Part shown: one piece after another, positions 16,576 through 27,148 of the stretch
How positions within the stretch are numbered: the stretch's first letter is position 1
Layout: every line of letters starts with the position of its first letter
From: Oligoflexia bacterium
GTDB taxonomy: Bacteria; Bdellovibrionota; Bacteriovoracia; Bacteriovoracales; Bacteriovoracaceae
Assembly (NCBI GenBank): GCA_024229115.1
Contig: JAAEST010000020.1
Coordinates: 1 to 64,000 of the forward strand
Direction of reading: 5' to 3'
Length of the DNA: 64,000 nucleotides
Program-made: the position numbers and the translations under genes
The notes under the pieces: model-generated
Database searches by the model: none
What the model saw: only the letters and a program-made list of their open reading frames with translations
What the model was told of the DNA's origin: nothing

Positions 16576-17640
16576 TTATTTACCTTTTTGTGTCTTTATA
16601 GAAAAAAGATTCTTAAATGCTTCTGTCTCTTTATTTACAAATTTTAACGCTTTTTGACTAGGATCTTGGAAAATAAATAATGCGGCGATAGCATGCTCTT
16701 TCGCATACTTAAGAGCCTTCTCCCTTCCCATGGCCATAAACGCCGTCGCCAAAGCATCTGCTTGCATACAGCCTTCCTTTGACAATACTGAAACACTGGC
16801 CAGCGAATCACCAACTGGCTTCCCTGTCCTAAAATCAATGGTGTGAGAATACTTCTTTCCATCTTCTTTAAAGAAGTTTCTGTAGTTACCACTGGTGGCC
16901 ACTGCAAGATCCTTAAGAATTAGAATCTTTTGAATATCACTTCCCAAGTTTTTAGGATCTGGAGTCGAAATTCCAATCTTCCATGAGCCTTCTTTCTTCT
17001 TTCCAGCTGTTCTCACTTCCCCACCAATTTCGACCATCATATCGCGGGCCTTATTCTTTTTCAGAAGTTCCACCACTGCATCTACTCCGTAACCCTTAGC
17101 ACTTGCACTCAGGTCAAGATAAACACCGGGCTTAAGCTTACGAACCTCAGAAGAACTTTTCTTAAGCTCGACCTTGTCGTAACCAACCTTAAGAAGTGCT
17201 CCTTCAATTTGTTCTTTGCTTGGAACCTTTCTCTTTCCTTCAGGACCAAAGCCCCAAAGATTAACAAGCGGACCAATCGTCGGATCAAAAGCTCCTTCAG
17301 TCTTCTTTGCTAACTCCAAAGAGTAATCAAGAACTTTTAGAAAATCAGAATCAATCTTCACCCAACCTTGGCGATCTTGTGAGTTAAAGAAACTAATTTG
17401 TGACGAACGAATATAGGTACTCATCTGACGATTCACATCTTCGAGTTTTTTATCAATGAGTTTTGAGATTTCTGCAGGCTTTAGCTTAACCGGACCATCA
17501 TAGTACTTAACATTGTAAGTAGTTCCCATGGTTCTACCTTTTAGGTGAATCAGCTTTCCCTGCTTAGAGCATGAACTAAAGAATAAAAAAAGCCCCATTA
17601 ATAAAAGGGGCTTTAATTTATGTAGTGAAATAATATTCAT
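16576..17640 (-). CDS. apbE: FAD:protein FMN transferase (ApbE)
   Basis: A 354-residue lipoprotein: its signal ends FFSSC with the lipidated Cys at residue 24. ApbE transfers FMN from FAD to a Thr in a (S/T)GAT motif of NqrB and NqrC. Seen here: the N-terminal 'GRTMGTTYNVKY', 'GAFDPTIGPLVNLWGFGP', 'YLDLSASAKGYGVDAV', 'MVEIGGEVRTAG' and the C-terminal 'ADALATAFMAMG' regions that bind FAD and Mg2+. It follows nqrF after a 125-base gap holding strong inverted repeats and is joined to nqrM. Its context fits its substrate proteins exactly. Confidence 0.95.
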   Translation of the reverse strand: MNIISLHKLKPLLLMGLFLFFSSCSKQGKLIHLKGRTMGTTYNVKYYDGPVKLKPAEISKLIDKKLEDVNRQMSTYIRSSQISFFNSQDRQGWVKIDSDFLKVLDYSLELAKKTEGAFDPTIGPLVNLWGFGPEGKRKVPSKEQIEGALLKVGYDKVELKKSSSEVRKLKPGVYLDLSASAKGYGVDAVVELLKKNKARDMMVEIGGEVRTAGKKKEGSWKIGISTPDPKNLGSDIQKILILKDLAVATSGNYRNFFKEDGKKYSHTIDFRTGKPVGDSLASVSVLSKEGCMQADALATAFMAMGREKALKYAKEHAIAALFIFQDPSQKALKFVNKETEAFKNLFSIKTQKGK

Positions 17641-17689
17641 AATTTTCCTAGCTACAAGACTATGCTTTTAATATAGGGATCGCCGTTGC

Positions 17690-17757
17690 CACAGAGCAGG
17701 CTCTAACGTTTCTGCTCTGTGATCAAAGCAAACTCCGCTCAAATTGCGATGCAATTT
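17690..17757. repeat. Two hairpins in the nqrF-apbE gap
   Basis: A 10-base perfect stem, CACAGAGCAG (17690-17699) with CTGCTCTGTG (17712-17721), is followed by a 7-base stem, AAATTGC (17741-17747) with GCAATTT (17751-17757), on a 3-base loop. The second stem is lengthened by CGCT/AGCG with one bulged base. No T-run follows in either direction, so a simple terminator is unlikely. It is richer in G+C than its surroundings. It may be an mRNA-processing or stability element between nqrF and apbE, or a dispersed repeat. Confidence 0.5.
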
Positions 17758-17765
17758 AGCGCGGG

Positions 17766-18989
17766 TTAGCCACCAAAATCGTCTAGCATGATGTCTTCAC
17801 GTTCTACACCCAGCGAAAGAAGCATATCGATCACACACTGGTTCATGATCGGAGGCCCACAAAGGTAGTACTCACAATCTTCCGGATTTGGGTGATCTTT
17901 TAAATATTCTTCAAAAAGAACATTGTGGATAAATCCTGTGTAACCTTCCCAGTTGTCTTCAGGAAGAGCATCAGAAAGAGCACAATGCCATGTGAAGTTA
18001 TCGTTTTCTCTTTGAATCATATCGAAATCTTCAACGTAGAACATTTCTCTCTTAGAACGAGCTCCGTACCAGAAAGTAACTTTTCTATCTGTTCCGATTC
18101 TTTTGAATTGATCAAAGATATGTGATCTCATTGGCGCCATTCCTGCTCCACCACCAACGAAAACCATTTCTTTTTTCGTATCACGGGCGAAGAATTCACC
18201 GAAAGGACCAGAAATTGTTACATCGTCACCTGGCTTAAGATCAAAAATATACGAAGACATTTTCCCAGGAGGAACATTTGGATTACGCGGAGGAGGTGAA
18301 GCAATTCTCACGTTAAGCATGATAATTCCTTTTTCCTCTGGGTAATTGGCCATAGAGTAAGCTCTAATCGTTTCCTCAGCAACAGTTGAGTTATATTGCC
18401 AAAGATTGAAGTGATCCCAGTCTCCTCTATACTCTTCTTCTACATCAAAGTTCTTATAATCAATTGAGAGACCTGGAGGCCTTTCAATCTGAATAAATCC
18501 ACCAGCTCTAAAAGGAACATCTTCACCAGCAGGTAATTCAAGAACTAATTCTTTAATAAAAGTAGCCACGTTATGATTTGATCTCACTTTACAACGCCAC
18601 TTCTTAACACCAAAAACTTCTTCGTGTACTTCAATCTTCATGTCCTGCTTAACAGCTACCTGACATGAAAGACGACAACCTTCTTTCGCTTCTCTCTTAG
18701 TAATGTGAGAAAGTTCTGTTTCAAGAATCTCTCCTCCACCTTCGAGAACTTTAACGATACATTGACCACAAGTACCACCACCTCCACAGGCAGATGAAAC
18801 AAATAGTTTTTGATCAGCAAGAACGTTAAGAAGTTTTCCGCCAGCGGCTACTTCAACTTCTTTCTCACCGTTAATATTTAATACAATGTTACCAGTACTA
18901 ACTAGTTGTGATTTCGCAAAAAGAATCACAGCAACTAGGGCCAGTACCACAACTGTAAACATTCCTACGCCAAGGGCAATCTCATTCAT
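17766..18989 (-). CDS. nqrF: Na+-NQR subunit F, NADH dehydrogenase
   Basis: A 407-residue subunit that takes electrons from NADH. It has an N-terminal membrane helix (residues 5-27), a 2Fe-2S ferredoxin domain with C68, C74, C77 and C109 ([12 protein letters not shown]), an FAD-binding domain with RAYSMANYP, and an NADH-binding domain with [13 protein letters not shown] and the terminal YLCGPPIMN. Length matches the family. It is the sixth gene of nqrABCDEF, 21 bases after nqrE. A 125-base gap separates it from apbE. Confidence 0.97.
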   Translation of the reverse strand: MNEIALGVGMFTVVVLALVAVILFAKSQLVSTGNIVLNINGEKEVEVAAGGKLLNVLADQKLFVSSACGGGGTCGQCIVKVLEGGGEILETELSHITKREAKEGCRLSCQVAVKQDMKIEVHEEVFGVKKWRCKVRSNHNVATFIKELVLELPAGEDVPFRAGGFIQIERPPGLSIDYKNFDVEEEYRGDWDHFNLWQYNSTVAEETIRAYSMANYPEEKGIIMLNVRIASPPPRNPNVPPGKMSSYIFDLKPGDDVTISGPFGEFFARDTKKEMVFVGGGAGMAPMRSHIFDQFKRIGTDRKVTFWYGARSKREMFYVEDFDMIQRENDNFTWHCALSDALPEDNWEGYTGFIHNVLFEEYLKDHPNPEDCEYYLCGPPIMNQCVIDMLLSLGVEREDIMLDDFGG

Positions 18990-19010
18990 AATTAAAACCT
19001 TGTTTTATAA

Positions 19011-19622
19011 TTAAAGTTGAATCCCTGAGAACGCTAAGAAACCTAACGCCATCAAGCCAACAATAATAAAAGTAATACCTAATCCTCTAAGTCCTTCTGG
19101 AACATCAGCGTACTTCATCTTCTCTCTAATTCCCGCAAGGGCCATAATCGCTAATGCCCATCCTACACCTGAACCAAAACCGAAAACAACTGATTCTGGA
19201 AATGTATAATCTCTTTCTACCATAAAGAGTGAACCACCAAGGATGGCACAGTTTACAGTAATAAGAGGAAGGAAAATCCCAAGAGCGTTATAAAGAGCTG
19301 GAAAAAATCTATCGAGAGTCATCTCTAAGATTTGAACCATCGCCGCGATAACACCGATGTACGAAATTAGACCTAAGAATGAAAGATCAACGCCTGTTAA
19401 TCCCGCCCACTCAAGAGCGTTTTCTTTTAATAGGTAGTTATAGATTAAGTTGTTTACTGGGATTGTAATTGATTGAACAACAACAACAGCAATACCTAAT
19501 CCGATTGAAGTCTTAACTTTCTTAGAAACGGCAAGAAACGTACACATCCCTAAGAAGAAACTCAAGGCTAGGTTTTCTACGAAAACCGCCTTCATAAATA
19601 AACTTAAATAGTGCTCTAACAT
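19011..19622 (-). CDS. nqrE: Na+-NQR subunit E
   Basis: A 203-residue integral membrane protein with six predicted helices. NqrE and NqrD are inverted-topology homologues that together hold an iron centre in the membrane. Visible family features include the N-terminal '[14 protein letters not shown]', which contains the conserved Cys 27, and '[12 protein letters not shown]' with Cys 120. These two Cys positions are where metal ligands are expected. The gene is 15 bases after nqrD. Confidence 0.95.
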   Translation of the reverse strand: MLEHYLSLFMKAVFVENLALSFFLGMCTFLAVSKKVKTSIGLGIAVVVVQSITIPVNNLIYNYLLKENALEWAGLTGVDLSFLGLISYIGVIAAMVQILEMTLDRFFPALYNALGIFLPLITVNCAILGGSLFMVERDYTFPESVVFGFGSGVGWALAIMALAGIREKMKYADVPEGLRGLGITFIIVGLMALGFLAFSGIQL

Positions 19623-19637
19623 AGCTATACCTTTTTA

Positions 19638-20258
19638 TTAATTCTCTAGTTCAACTTGATCTTTCTTCCAAGTTCTTAATCCCCAGATAAAGAAACCAAT
19701 GAGAAAGAAGGCACTTGGTGAAAGTAATGCCATACCATTTGCTGGGTACCACCCTCCTTCACTTGTTAGTGGAAGGATGCTGTAACCAAATAGTTTCCCA
19801 CTTCCTAAAAGCTCTCTAAAGAAACCTACGAAAATAAGAACGATGGCATAACCGATACCGTTACCAATACCATCTAGTAATGACATGAATGGATTGTTCT
19901 TCATGGCATATGCTTCAGCACGTCCCATAACGATACAGTTTGTAATAATTAGACCAATGTAAACTGACATACTCTTAGCCGTGTCATAAAGAAACGCTTT
20001 AAGAATTTGATCAGTGAGAATCACAAGAGAAGCAATAATCGTCATCTGTACAATGATACGAATTGACGAAGGAATATGATTTCTAATGATTGATACTGAA
20101 AAGTTCGATAGAGCTGTTACCACAACAACCGCTAAAGACATAACCATCACCGCTTCCATCTTAGTCGTTACAGCTAGGGCCGAACAAATACCAAGAATCT
20201 GAAGAGCGATTGGGTTGTTACTAAATAATGGATCGAATAATGTTTTCTTAATACTCAT
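19638..20258 (-). CDS. nqrD: Na+-NQR subunit D
   Basis: A 206-residue membrane subunit with six helices, homologous to NqrE. '[18 protein letters not shown]' near the N-terminus and '[13 protein letters not shown]' in the middle carry the conserved Cys residues for the membrane iron centre. Its start overlaps the last base of nqrC, indicating translational coupling. Length is normal. Confidence 0.95.
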   Translation of the reverse strand: MSIKKTLFDPLFSNNPIALQILGICSALAVTTKMEAVMVMSLAVVVVTALSNFSVSIIRNHIPSSIRIIVQMTIIASLVILTDQILKAFLYDTAKSMSVYIGLIITNCIVMGRAEAYAMKNNPFMSLLDGIGNGIGYAIVLIFVGFFRELLGSGKLFGYSILPLTSEGGWYPANGMALLSPSAFFLIGFFIWGLRTWKKDQVELEN

Positions 20259-21043
20259 TACATACCTCCTGCCGCTCTAAATTTAGCGAGGAATGGACCA
20301 AATCCGTCTTGTCCTAACCAGTAGTGAAGAGCATACTCAACACCGTTACTAGTAATAGTCGCACCAGAAAGACCATCAATCTCTTGATTGAAAGTTTTAG
20401 ATGAAGGATTAGCTGCACCTTTTACAATGTCGATAACAGGCTTGAAGTCATCTCCAAGAATTCTCTTACCAATCCATTGCTTCTTCCAGTTTGGATTATC
20501 AACTTCACCACCAAGACCTGGAGTTTCACCATGTTGATAGAATCCAAAACCTTTCACCATTTTTGTGTCAGGAGAAAGTGCTAAGAATCCATACATTGTC
20601 GACCAAAGACCTTTACCGTGAACAGGAAGAATAACTTGAGAAATAGAACCACCCTCTTTTACAAGATAAACTTTTGAGTGTTTCGCTCTCATCTTGATAC
20701 CAGCAATATCTTTGCTCGCCTCAATTCTCACATTCTTCTTTGGATCTTTTGCCGCTTTAACAGCATCAAAAGTCTTGGCATCAATATCAGTTGCTTCTTC
20801 TCCAGTCTCAAGATCAATTACTTTTGTCTCAACCACAGAGAAAGCTTCTTCAATTTCATTCTTTGAAGCTTTAGCATTTTTAAGAAGTCCTGCCGCTAAA
20901 AGAAGGTTCTTCTTAATATCTAATTGCTTATTCAGTTGTTGCTTTGGTCTTAGAGATACCGCCGCTCCTGATACAAGGATCGAGCACACGATACAAAGAA
21001 TAGCAGCAACTGTAATTGTTTTACCTACGCTATCATTGTTCAT
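20258..21043 (-). CDS. nqrC: Na+-NQR subunit C, FMN-binding
   Basis: A 261-residue subunit with one N-terminal membrane helix (residues 9-29) and a large periplasmic FMN-binding domain. FMN is attached to Thr229 in the motif SGAT (226-229) within '[19 protein letters not shown]'. ApbE, encoded three genes downstream, makes this bond. '[12 protein letters not shown]' before it is also typical. It overlaps nqrB by 11 bases and nqrD by one base. Confidence 0.96.
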   Translation of the reverse strand: MNNDSVGKTITVAAILCIVCSILVSGAAVSLRPKQQLNKQLDIKKNLLLAAGLLKNAKASKNEIEEAFSVVETKVIDLETGEEATDIDAKTFDAVKAAKDPKKNVRIEASKDIAGIKMRAKHSKVYLVKEGGSISQVILPVHGKGLWSTMYGFLALSPDTKMVKGFGFYQHGETPGLGGEVDNPNWKKQWIGKRILGDDFKPVIDIVKGAANPSSKTFNQEIDGLSGATITSNGVEYALHYWLGQDGFGPFLAKFRAAGGM

Positions 21044-22238
21044 TTCTTAACTCCCTTCTCTTGATGTTTTTATCAACAACAAAGTAGTCAATAAGAGGGG
21101 CAAAGCAGTTACCAAAAAGAATGGCAAGCATTGTTCCCTCAGGGAAAGCAGGGTTAATAACTCTTACGAGAACAACCATGAGTCCAATAAGAGCACCATA
21201 GAAGTATTGTCCTTTCTGAGTCATTGATGCTGAAACTGGATCAGTGGCCATAAAGACACAACCAAAAGCGAAACCACCTACAACTAAGTGCCATAGTGGT
21301 GACATTTCAAACATCATATTAGTGTCACTTCCAATCATATTGAGAAGTGCTGCGAAGACAATCGTCGCTCCCGTCATCGAAGCCATAATTCTCCATGAAC
21401 CAATTCCTGTATAGATCAGGTAACCAGCTCCAAGAAGACAAGCAAGAGCAGAAGTCTCACCCATTGATCCAGGAACTAATCCTAAGAAGGCCTGAGAGAA
21501 AGTATAAGTTACTGCTTCCATTCCACCAGCTGCAGCTTGACCTAAGATCGTCGCTCCCGTGTAACCATCAACAGCAGTCCAAACAGCATCTCCTGAAATC
21601 TCAGCTGGGTAAGCAAAGAAGAGAAATGCTCTGGCAGTTAAAGCTGGGTTTAAAAAGTTTTTCCCAGTTCCACCGAAAACTTCCTTTCCAACAACAACAC
21701 CAAAACTAATCCCAACAGCAACTTGCCATAGAGGAATTGTAGGAGGAAGAGTCAGAGGGAAAAGCATTCCCGTTACAAGAAAACCTTCATTGATTTCGTG
21801 CTTTCTTACGGTCGCAAAAAGAACTTCCCAAAAACCACCAGCGATTTGAGTCACTAAAAAGATTGGAAAGAAATAAAGTGCTCCATGAAGAAGGTTTGAA
21901 ATAATATTTGATGGATCAAATGGTAAACCTAAGAACATTAGGATCGCCGCTCTCCAACCTTCAACCGCAGTCGTACCAGCTGCCGCAAGAACATTATTCG
22001 CTTGGTAACCAGTATTGTACATCGCCATGATAATTGCAGGGATAAGAGCAATCGCAACAGTACTCATTAATCTTTTAAGATCAAGAGCATCTCTTACGTG
22101 AACACTTCCCTCAGCTCTATCAGCTGGAGTGTAAATAAATGTATCGATCATTTCGTAGATTGGATAAAACTTTTCGAGCTTACCACCATTAACGAAATGA
22201 GGATGTTGTGAGTCTAGAAAATCTCTTAGTACTTTCAT
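21033..22238 (-). CDS. nqrB: Na+-NQR subunit B, membrane FMN/riboflavin subunit
   Basis: A 401-residue polytopic subunit that forms much of the Na+ path and carries a covalent FMN and a riboflavin. The FMN site reads TGAT (residues 227-230) in '[11 protein letters not shown]', where the usual first residue is Ser; the acceptor Thr230 is present. Other typical stretches are '[24 protein letters not shown]' (within which positions 189-210 are highly conserved) and '[12 protein letters not shown]'. It overlaps nqrA by one base and nqrC by 11. Confidence 0.96.
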   Translation of the reverse strand: MKVLRDFLDSQHPHFVNGGKLEKFYPIYEMIDTFIYTPADRAEGSVHVRDALDLKRLMSTVAIALIPAIIMAMYNTGYQANNVLAAAGTTAVEGWRAAILMFLGLPFDPSNIISNLLHGALYFFPIFLVTQIAGGFWEVLFATVRKHEINEGFLVTGMLFPLTLPPTIPLWQVAVGISFGVVVGKEVFGGTGKNFLNPALTARAFLFFAYPAEISGDAVWTAVDGYTGATILGQAAAGGMEAVTYTFSQAFLGLVPGSMGETSALACLLGAGYLIYTGIGSWRIMASMTGATIVFAALLNMIGSDTNMMFEMSPLWHLVVGGFAFGCVFMATDPVSASMTQKGQYFYGALIGLMVVLVRVINPAFPEGTMLAILFGNCFAPLIDYFVVDKNIKRRELRNEQ

Positions 22239-23578
22239 TATCCTTCCTTCTCAATAGTCGTTAAGTTCTCACGTAAAGATGGACCAAAGTCGACTTTCCC
22301 AGGAGAAGCGAAAGTACAAAGGGCCAGATCTTCTTCATCTAATTCAAGTGCACCAAGTTGCTGAGCAAGATCAGTGTCATTTGTAACTAGAGCTCTGAGA
22401 AGTTGTGTTGGTAAAATATCAAGTGGCATTACTTCTTCGTAAATCCCAACTGGAACCATCGCTCTATGTGAACCATAAAGTTTCGTTGAGAAATCAAAGC
22501 TAGGAACTTTAAATTTTCCTGCATAACAATTTTTAATTGAGAATTTATCAAATCCAGGACCTTGCCAACCAAGGAACTCTCTTTCGTCAGTATCAGTAAG
22601 AGTACTAATCTGAGTGTGGAATCTTCCTAAGTAACAAAAGTCACTATCTAATTTTCTTCCGTTAAATACAGAACCTGAAATAACTCGATGACCACCGTTT
22701 TTAATCTCACCTTCAAGAAGTTGATTCATGCAAGCACCAACTCTTGTTCTTAAAAGACGTGGGTTCTTCATCATTGGTCCACCAAGAGCAACTACTCTTT
22801 CAACAAAAAGTCTTCCTGTTTTGAAAAGACTTCCGATGGCAATGACATCTTGATATCCAACATGCCAAACAGTTTTCTTAGGTCCTACTGGGCATAGAAA
22901 ATGAATATGTGTTCCCACGTTCCCTGCAGGGTGTGGTCCACCAAACTCTTCAGTTACAATATTTTCACCATCAACTGCAGGAAGCTTTACTTTCTCAGCT
23001 TTCGTGATGAAAGTTTTTCCTTCAGTTAACTTAGCTAGAAGATTTACACCATTAACGAAATCATCAGCATGCTCTTCGATAACAACTTCAGGATGAACAG
23101 CACATGGATTAGTATCCATACAATTAATAAAAATTGCTGCTGGTGTTGAATCTACAGCTGGAGCTTTTGAGAATGGTCTCGTTCTTAACGTTGGCCACAT
23201 CCCTGACTCGATCAATAGGCTTCTTACTTCATCAGAAGATAACTCATCTGTTGCTTTACCTGTGTAAGAATCAAAAGACTGGTAATCACTTCCTTCAACT
23301 TCAATCACTACGTTTTGAAGAACTCTTCTCTCACCTCTTTGAACAGCAGTTACTGTTCCTGAAGCAGGAGCGGTGTAAAAAACACCTGGAACTTTTTTAC
23401 ATTCGAAAATCTTTTGACCGACTTTTACTTTGTCCCCTTCTTTCACCAACATCGTTGGTTTCATACCAACATAGTCTGGACCCACGATCGCCACATTAGA
23501 CACTGGACGAGCGTTCTCAATTTTTTGAGCAGGTAGACCATTGATCGGAAGACTGAGACCTTTTTTGATCTTAATCAT
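22238..23578 (-). CDS. nqrA: Na+-NQR subunit A
   Basis: A 446-residue soluble subunit on the cytoplasmic face that helps bind ubiquinone. It begins [18 protein letters not shown], the family start. Further typical stretches are '[15 protein letters not shown]', '[12 protein letters not shown]', '[16 protein letters not shown]' and '[15 protein letters not shown]'. It is the first gene of the operon. A possible extended -10 element and an overlapping inverted repeat are in the gap upstream. Confidence 0.96.
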   Translation of the reverse strand: MIKIKKGLSLPINGLPAQKIENARPVSNVAIVGPDYVGMKPTMLVKEGDKVKVGQKIFECKKVPGVFYTAPASGTVTAVQRGERRVLQNVVIEVEGSDYQSFDSYTGKATDELSSDEVRSLLIESGMWPTLRTRPFSKAPAVDSTPAAIFINCMDTNPCAVHPEVVIEEHADDFVNGVNLLAKLTEGKTFITKAEKVKLPAVDGENIVTEEFGGPHPAGNVGTHIHFLCPVGPKKTVWHVGYQDVIAIGSLFKTGRLFVERVVALGGPMMKNPRLLRTRVGACMNQLLEGEIKNGGHRVISGSVFNGRKLDSDFCYLGRFHTQISTLTDTDEREFLGWQGPGFDKFSIKNCYAGKFKVPSFDFSTKLYGSHRAMVPVGIYEEVMPLDILPTQLLRALVTNDTDLAQQLGALELDEEDLALCTFASPGKVDFGPSLRENLTTIEKEG

Positions 23579-23596
23579 GATGTACTTCTATCCGGT

Positions 23597-23636
23597 TATA
23601 TAGGTTAATAAATTTTTGACTACTACCTATATAGCA
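23597..23636 (-). promoter_or_regulatory. Candidate nqr operon promoter with overlapping operator
   Basis: On the minus strand TGCTATATA (23636-23628) reads as an extended -10. Its core overlaps one arm of a perfect 9-base inverted repeat, TATATAGGT (23597-23605) and ACCTATATA (23625-23633), spaced by 19 bases. A dimer bound to both arms would cover the -10 and the likely start site. The regulator is unknown and no good -35 is seen. Confidence 0.45.
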
Positions 23637-23719
23637 AAACTGAAAGCAACTGTAACTAGTTGAATTAAAGAATTTTAGAAATAAAACTAACGCGCAAAGA
23701 CTACACTTTTTTCATTGTG

Positions 23720-24214
23720 TTATTTGCCACAACACTTTTTGTATTTTTTGCCAGAGTTGCAAGGGCAAGGATCATTCCTTCCGACCTTTGCAGTCGCCCT
23801 TTTGAAGGTTGTGTTGACCATTTTTCCGTCTTTGAAAAACCACTTTCCATCAATCTTTTCGAACTCACTTTGTTCGTGATGCTTCTGGGCCTTATCATCA
23901 ACTTCATACAGTGCAACAAATTCGACAATACCTGTACTATCTTTTTCCGTGCCATCTTGCGTTGCAAGAACACTAAGAGATTCCCAATCAGAATGTTCAC
24001 TCCAGGCCTCTAATTCATCACGAGAAACCTCATGAACTGTGTCTGGATGATGAGTACTCATGATGTAATCGATTTCACCGACAACAAAGGCACTATAACG
24101 AGCACGCATTAAAGCTTCAGCAGTTGGAGCATCTTTCTTTCCATCAATATAAGGCTCACAACAATTTTCAAAACTATTTTCTAGACCGCAAGGACAGAGA
24201 TCTTCCACGTTCAA
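23720..24214 (-). CDS. YchJ-like SEC-C motif protein
   Basis: A 164-residue protein with a metal-binding Cys motif at each end: [13 protein letters not shown] at residues 7-19 and [13 protein letters not shown] at 149-161, the SEC-C type zinc motif. The middle, beginning '[23 protein letters not shown]', is the NTF2-like YchJ domain. YchJ proteins have no firm function, though SEC-C motifs also occur in SecA. It follows the methyltransferase gene by 39 bases and probably ends its transcript. Confidence 0.9.
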   Translation of the reverse strand: MNVEDLCPCGLENSFENCCEPYIDGKKDAPTAEALMRARYSAFVVGEIDYIMSTHHPDTVHEVSRDELEAWSEHSDWESLSVLATQDGTEKDSTGIVEFVALYEVDDKAQKHHEQSEFEKIDGKWFFKDGKMVNTTFKRATAKVGRNDPCPCNSGKKYKKCCGK

Positions 24215-24253
24215 CTCCTGAAGAATTTTTTTAAGTATAAAAAAGCTTAATCA

Positions 24254-24928
24254 CTAAAAGCGAAAAAGTAAATCAGTGAATGGTGTTTTGTTTTCGTCAC
24301 TATGCACCTTACTCTCTAGAATGCGTGAAGAAAGAAAAGTAAAGTAAGGCGAAATCATTTGGTAATACTCTTCCCTTGTTCGATGAATGGCATACTCATC
24401 TTTGAATTCTAATTCATCTACTTGTCTATTTAGTTCAACATCAGTGGGAACAGAAAAATAGAGATACTTCACATTTTCCGCCATGACGGGAAGGACTTCT
24501 TCTAATTCCTCATTTGTTAAATATTGAAAGACACTCGTACAAATTCCAAGATCAAACCACTTATCAGTATTCTTATGTTTCTTCGACCAAGAAACAAGAT
24601 CAGTATTTTCTAAAGTTAACTTTGTGGACGAAACACTCTTAAGATCTTTTGCTTTCACACTTTGAAATGCATGCTCAGAAGGTTCTATCCCAGCAGCACG
24701 ATAAGGAATAAACTCTTTAAGAAAAGCTTTGAATAAATATCCAAGGCCGTAACCAAAATCAATAATACTATTGACATCAACATAGTCCACATCAAAGAAG
24801 GCCTTGGCATACTGAGCATGTTTGTCAGCATTAATAATGCCATCCATTTCTTCTGGCTCAGAATAATTAACATCCCAATACTCTTTTGAAAAACCTTCGG
24901 CCCCTTGGCCCTTATGATCTGACGACAT
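24254..24928 (-). CDS. Class I SAM-dependent methyltransferase
   Basis: A 224-residue protein with a Rossmann methyltransferase core. 'SIIDFGYGLGYLFKAF' near residue 56 is motif I (SAM-binding, with FGYGLG in place of the more usual GxGxG), followed by 'AAGIEPSEHA' (acidic residue at the end of strand 2) and 'DLGICTSVFQYL' (motif IV region). The substrate is unknown. It overlaps the MATE gene by 17 bases, so they are translated together. Confidence 0.75.
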   Translation of the reverse strand: MSSDHKGQGAEGFSKEYWDVNYSEPEEMDGIINADKHAQYAKAFFDVDYVDVNSIIDFGYGLGYLFKAFLKEFIPYRAAGIEPSEHAFQSVKAKDLKSVSSTKLTLENTDLVSWSKKHKNTDKWFDLGICTSVFQYLTNEELEEVLPVMAENVKYLYFSVPTDVELNRQVDELEFKDEYAIHRTREEYYQMISPYFTFLSSRILESKVHSDENKTPFTDLLFRF

Positions 24929-26219
24929 GAAAAACTTTCTTCCTTACGTAGTAAAAACCTGAAGCGGCTCGATAAAAATTTAAGGTCACGAGAGCACTCC
25001 AAATCCAAAATAATTGTTTTGCTTCATAGGCATAATACATTTGAGGAACCACAATGACGAGAACTCCAATAATCATATGTGTTCTTAGAAAATCAAATCC
25101 TTCCAACCCAAATATCAAACCATCATAAACAAAAGCGATGGCCGAAATGATTTGAGCAAAGACAATAAGCCACCAGATTTGAAGCCCCGCTTGAATAACA
25201 CTTTGATCATTTGTAAAAATATTAAGGATTGATTGATCAAAGAAATAATAGATCACAGTGAAGACCAGGCCGAGAACTCCCCCCATAAGGAGAAGACGCT
25301 TAAAACAAAGACTTAGATTTTGAAAGTCACCTTTTCCATAGAGTCTCGCCCCCCAGATATTTCCGGTAATGGCCAGACCATCTAAGAAGAAACTGACAAA
25401 GAGCCAGGAAGAAAGAAGAATTTGGTGAGTGGCTAATTCTGTCGTTCCAACATTGGCAGCGACCTTAGTACTAACGAAGAAAGTGATAGAAAGCATCCCA
25501 GAGCGACCGAGAAGATTTAACGAGTTTTTACCAAATCGAAGAATATTATTCTTATCCATTTGAACTTTAAAGAAGTTCTGCTTGATTCTTTCATCTTGAA
25601 AAATAAGTATCGTCGAAATAATGAGACCAAGAATCCCACTAAGTATGGTTCCAAGAGCAGCCCCCATAATTCCCATTTCAAATACAAAGAGAAAGAGACT
25701 CGTGAGAATTATATTTGCCCCTGTGGTTAACATCGTTAACCAAAAACTGGCCTTAACTCTTCCTAAACCTCGAAGGATACTTAGTGTCGTTACTCCTAAG
25801 ATTAAAAATGTATGACCATAAACTCTCACATTAAAGTACTGATCAAAATTTTCTCGAAGCTCAGTAGAGCCACCTGCAACAGCGAAGAGTTGATCTTGAA
25901 AGAAGGTCAAAAAAAGTGAACAAAGAACTCCCACGATTAAGGCCAAAACCAAACTGACCTTGACTCTCTTGGCGAGAAGCTCAGGATTATTCTGAGCTTC
26001 ATGATCACTCACAGCCTGAGTTGGACCATGAACAAGAAAGTTAAACATCCAAGTGATAGAATTTAAGAGAGCTAAAGCAAGAGCGAGAGAGGCGAGCCAC
26101 GAAGTACTCATTCTTCCAATCAGAGCATTATCCACAATGGAGGCCAACGGCTCTAACAAAGAAGAAAAAATTGAAGGGAGACTAAAAAGGATTAGCTCCC
26201 TGTATGAAAAATCTTTCAC
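24912..26219 (-). CDS. MATE-family efflux transporter
   Basis: A 435-residue membrane protein with 12 predicted helices and the MATE pattern: an N-terminal 'LFSLPSIFSSLLEPLASIVDNALIGR' style start (P..... (V/I)D....G), and a second repeat beginning near 'FGKNSLNLLGRSGMLSITF'. MATE proteins export cationic drugs or metabolites using Na+ or H+, and Na+ fits the NQR nearby. It is closest to the DinF-like subgroup by eye. It is 4 bases after the small membrane gene upstream. Confidence 0.85.
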   Translation of the reverse strand: MKDFSYRELILFSLPSIFSSLLEPLASIVDNALIGRMSTSWLASLALALALLNSITWMFNFLVHGPTQAVSDHEAQNNPELLAKRVKVSLVLALIVGVLCSLFLTFFQDQLFAVAGGSTELRENFDQYFNVRVYGHTFLILGVTTLSILRGLGRVKASFWLTMLTTGANIILTSLFLFVFEMGIMGAALGTILSGILGLIISTILIFQDERIKQNFFKVQMDKNNILRFGKNSLNLLGRSGMLSITFFVSTKVAANVGTTELATHQILLSSWLFVSFFLDGLAITGNIWGARLYGKGDFQNLSLCFKRLLLMGGVLGLVFTVIYYFFDQSILNIFTNDQSVIQAGLQIWWLIVFAQIISAIAFVYDGLIFGLEGFDFLRTHMIIGVLVIVVPQMYYAYEAKQLFWIWSALVTLNFYRAASGFYYVRKKVFHVVRS

Positions 26220-26223
26220 TCAA

Positions 26224-26577
26224 TTAGAATGGCTTAAACACAACCAAGTAAACAGCAAGAATCGCGATGCCCGAAAGAGCGGCAACTGCCTTCCCACGGT
26301 GTTCTTGAAGTCTCTTAGCAAGAACTGGTCCAGCGATAGCAAGAATGGCCCAAAGAGCGACTTTAACTTTTAGCCACATTGGCCAAGGCTCTACGTGACG
26401 AATATTTAATCCCTTTAGGATTAAACCCATACCCGCCACTAAAATAATAAGACTCATTACACCCGTGACGATCTTTGGAAGTTTAAGATCTTTTGGTCCT
26501 AGGAAAGTGATCCCCAGAGTTACAAAGAAAATAATGATCGATGAGAAGTGTAACCAACGATAAAATAATTCTGACAT
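26224..26577 (-). CDS. Small four-helix membrane protein (SirB-like)
   Basis: A 117-residue protein with four membrane helices and loops such as 'GPKDLKLPKIVTG' and 'RHVEPWPMWLKVKVALW'. The pattern resembles SirB-type or related small integral membrane proteins of unknown role. It sits between the ion channel gene and the MATE gene, 4 bases before the latter. The family call is tentative. Confidence 0.55.
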   Translation of the reverse strand: MSELFYRWLHFSSIIIFFVTLGITFLGPKDLKLPKIVTGVMSLIILVAGMGLILKGLNIRHVEPWPMWLKVKVALWAILAIAGPVLAKRLQEHRGKAVAALSGIAILAVYLVVFKPF

Positions 26578-26614
26578 AGTTTAATCCTTTATTAATTTTC
26601 TTTTTGTTTGAATG

Positions 26615-27094
26615 CTATTTTGTATCTAATTTCTTTTTCAAGTCTTCAACTGAATTCTGGAGTTGTTCAATAGTTTTCATCAGTTGTTCTTCTTCCTGCT
26701 CAATTCCTTCTTGAGTTTCAGAGATACTCTTATTCATAAATCGAATTCGACGCTCCATTTTCACAAACTCGCGCCCTAAAAGAGCATTGGCAAAGAGTGC
26801 AGTATAAGTAGCAAAGAGTCCTGTTCCACCAATCATTAAACCAATTCCAAGAATCTTCCCAGGAATTGTCACTGGTACAAGATCTCCATAACCAACAGTG
26901 GTCACCGTTGCAAAGGCCCACCAAAGAGCATCTACAAAGCTATGCATGGAAAGATTCACCAATCGTTCCATGTAGTAAAAAATCACTGAAACAAGAACGA
27001 TAAACAGGTTTCCAATTAGCGTAAGGAAAATAAAACTTGGATTTTTTAACAATTTAAATATTCGACGAAAATATACAAATAATGAACTATTCAA
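26615..27094 (-). CDS. Two-helix ion channel, K+ selective
   Basis: A 159-residue protein with two membrane helices (residues 22-43 and about 80-105), a pore helix and the K+ selectivity filter TVGYGD (66-71). A C-terminal cytoplasmic tail from about residue 115 is a predicted coiled coil of Glu, Gln, Lys and Leu. This is a minimal KcsA-like channel: four copies form one pore. The coiled coil probably holds the tetramer together. It is the first gene of the group leading to the MATE transporter. Confidence 0.88.
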   Translation of the reverse strand: MNSSLFVYFRRIFKLLKNPSFIFLTLIGNLFIVLVSVIFYYMERLVNLSMHSFVDALWWAFATVTTVGYGDLVPVTIPGKILGIGLMIGGTGLFATYTALFANALLGREFVKMERRIRFMNKSISETQEGIEQEEEQLMKTIEQLQNSVEDLKKKLDTK

Positions 27095-27148
27095 TGGTGA
27101 GTCCTTGCCCTATTTGAAAACCAACGATCTCAGTATAGAATAAATGAC

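Noticed and set aside
23701-24013. Two frames of about 99 codons over the YchJ-like gene
   Set aside because: Both are shadows; the 164-codon minus frame has two SEC-C Cys motifs.
24215-24253. A/T-rich dyad after the methyltransferase gene
   Set aside because: The stem is A and T only, and the YchJ-like gene follows on the same strand, so read-through is as likely.
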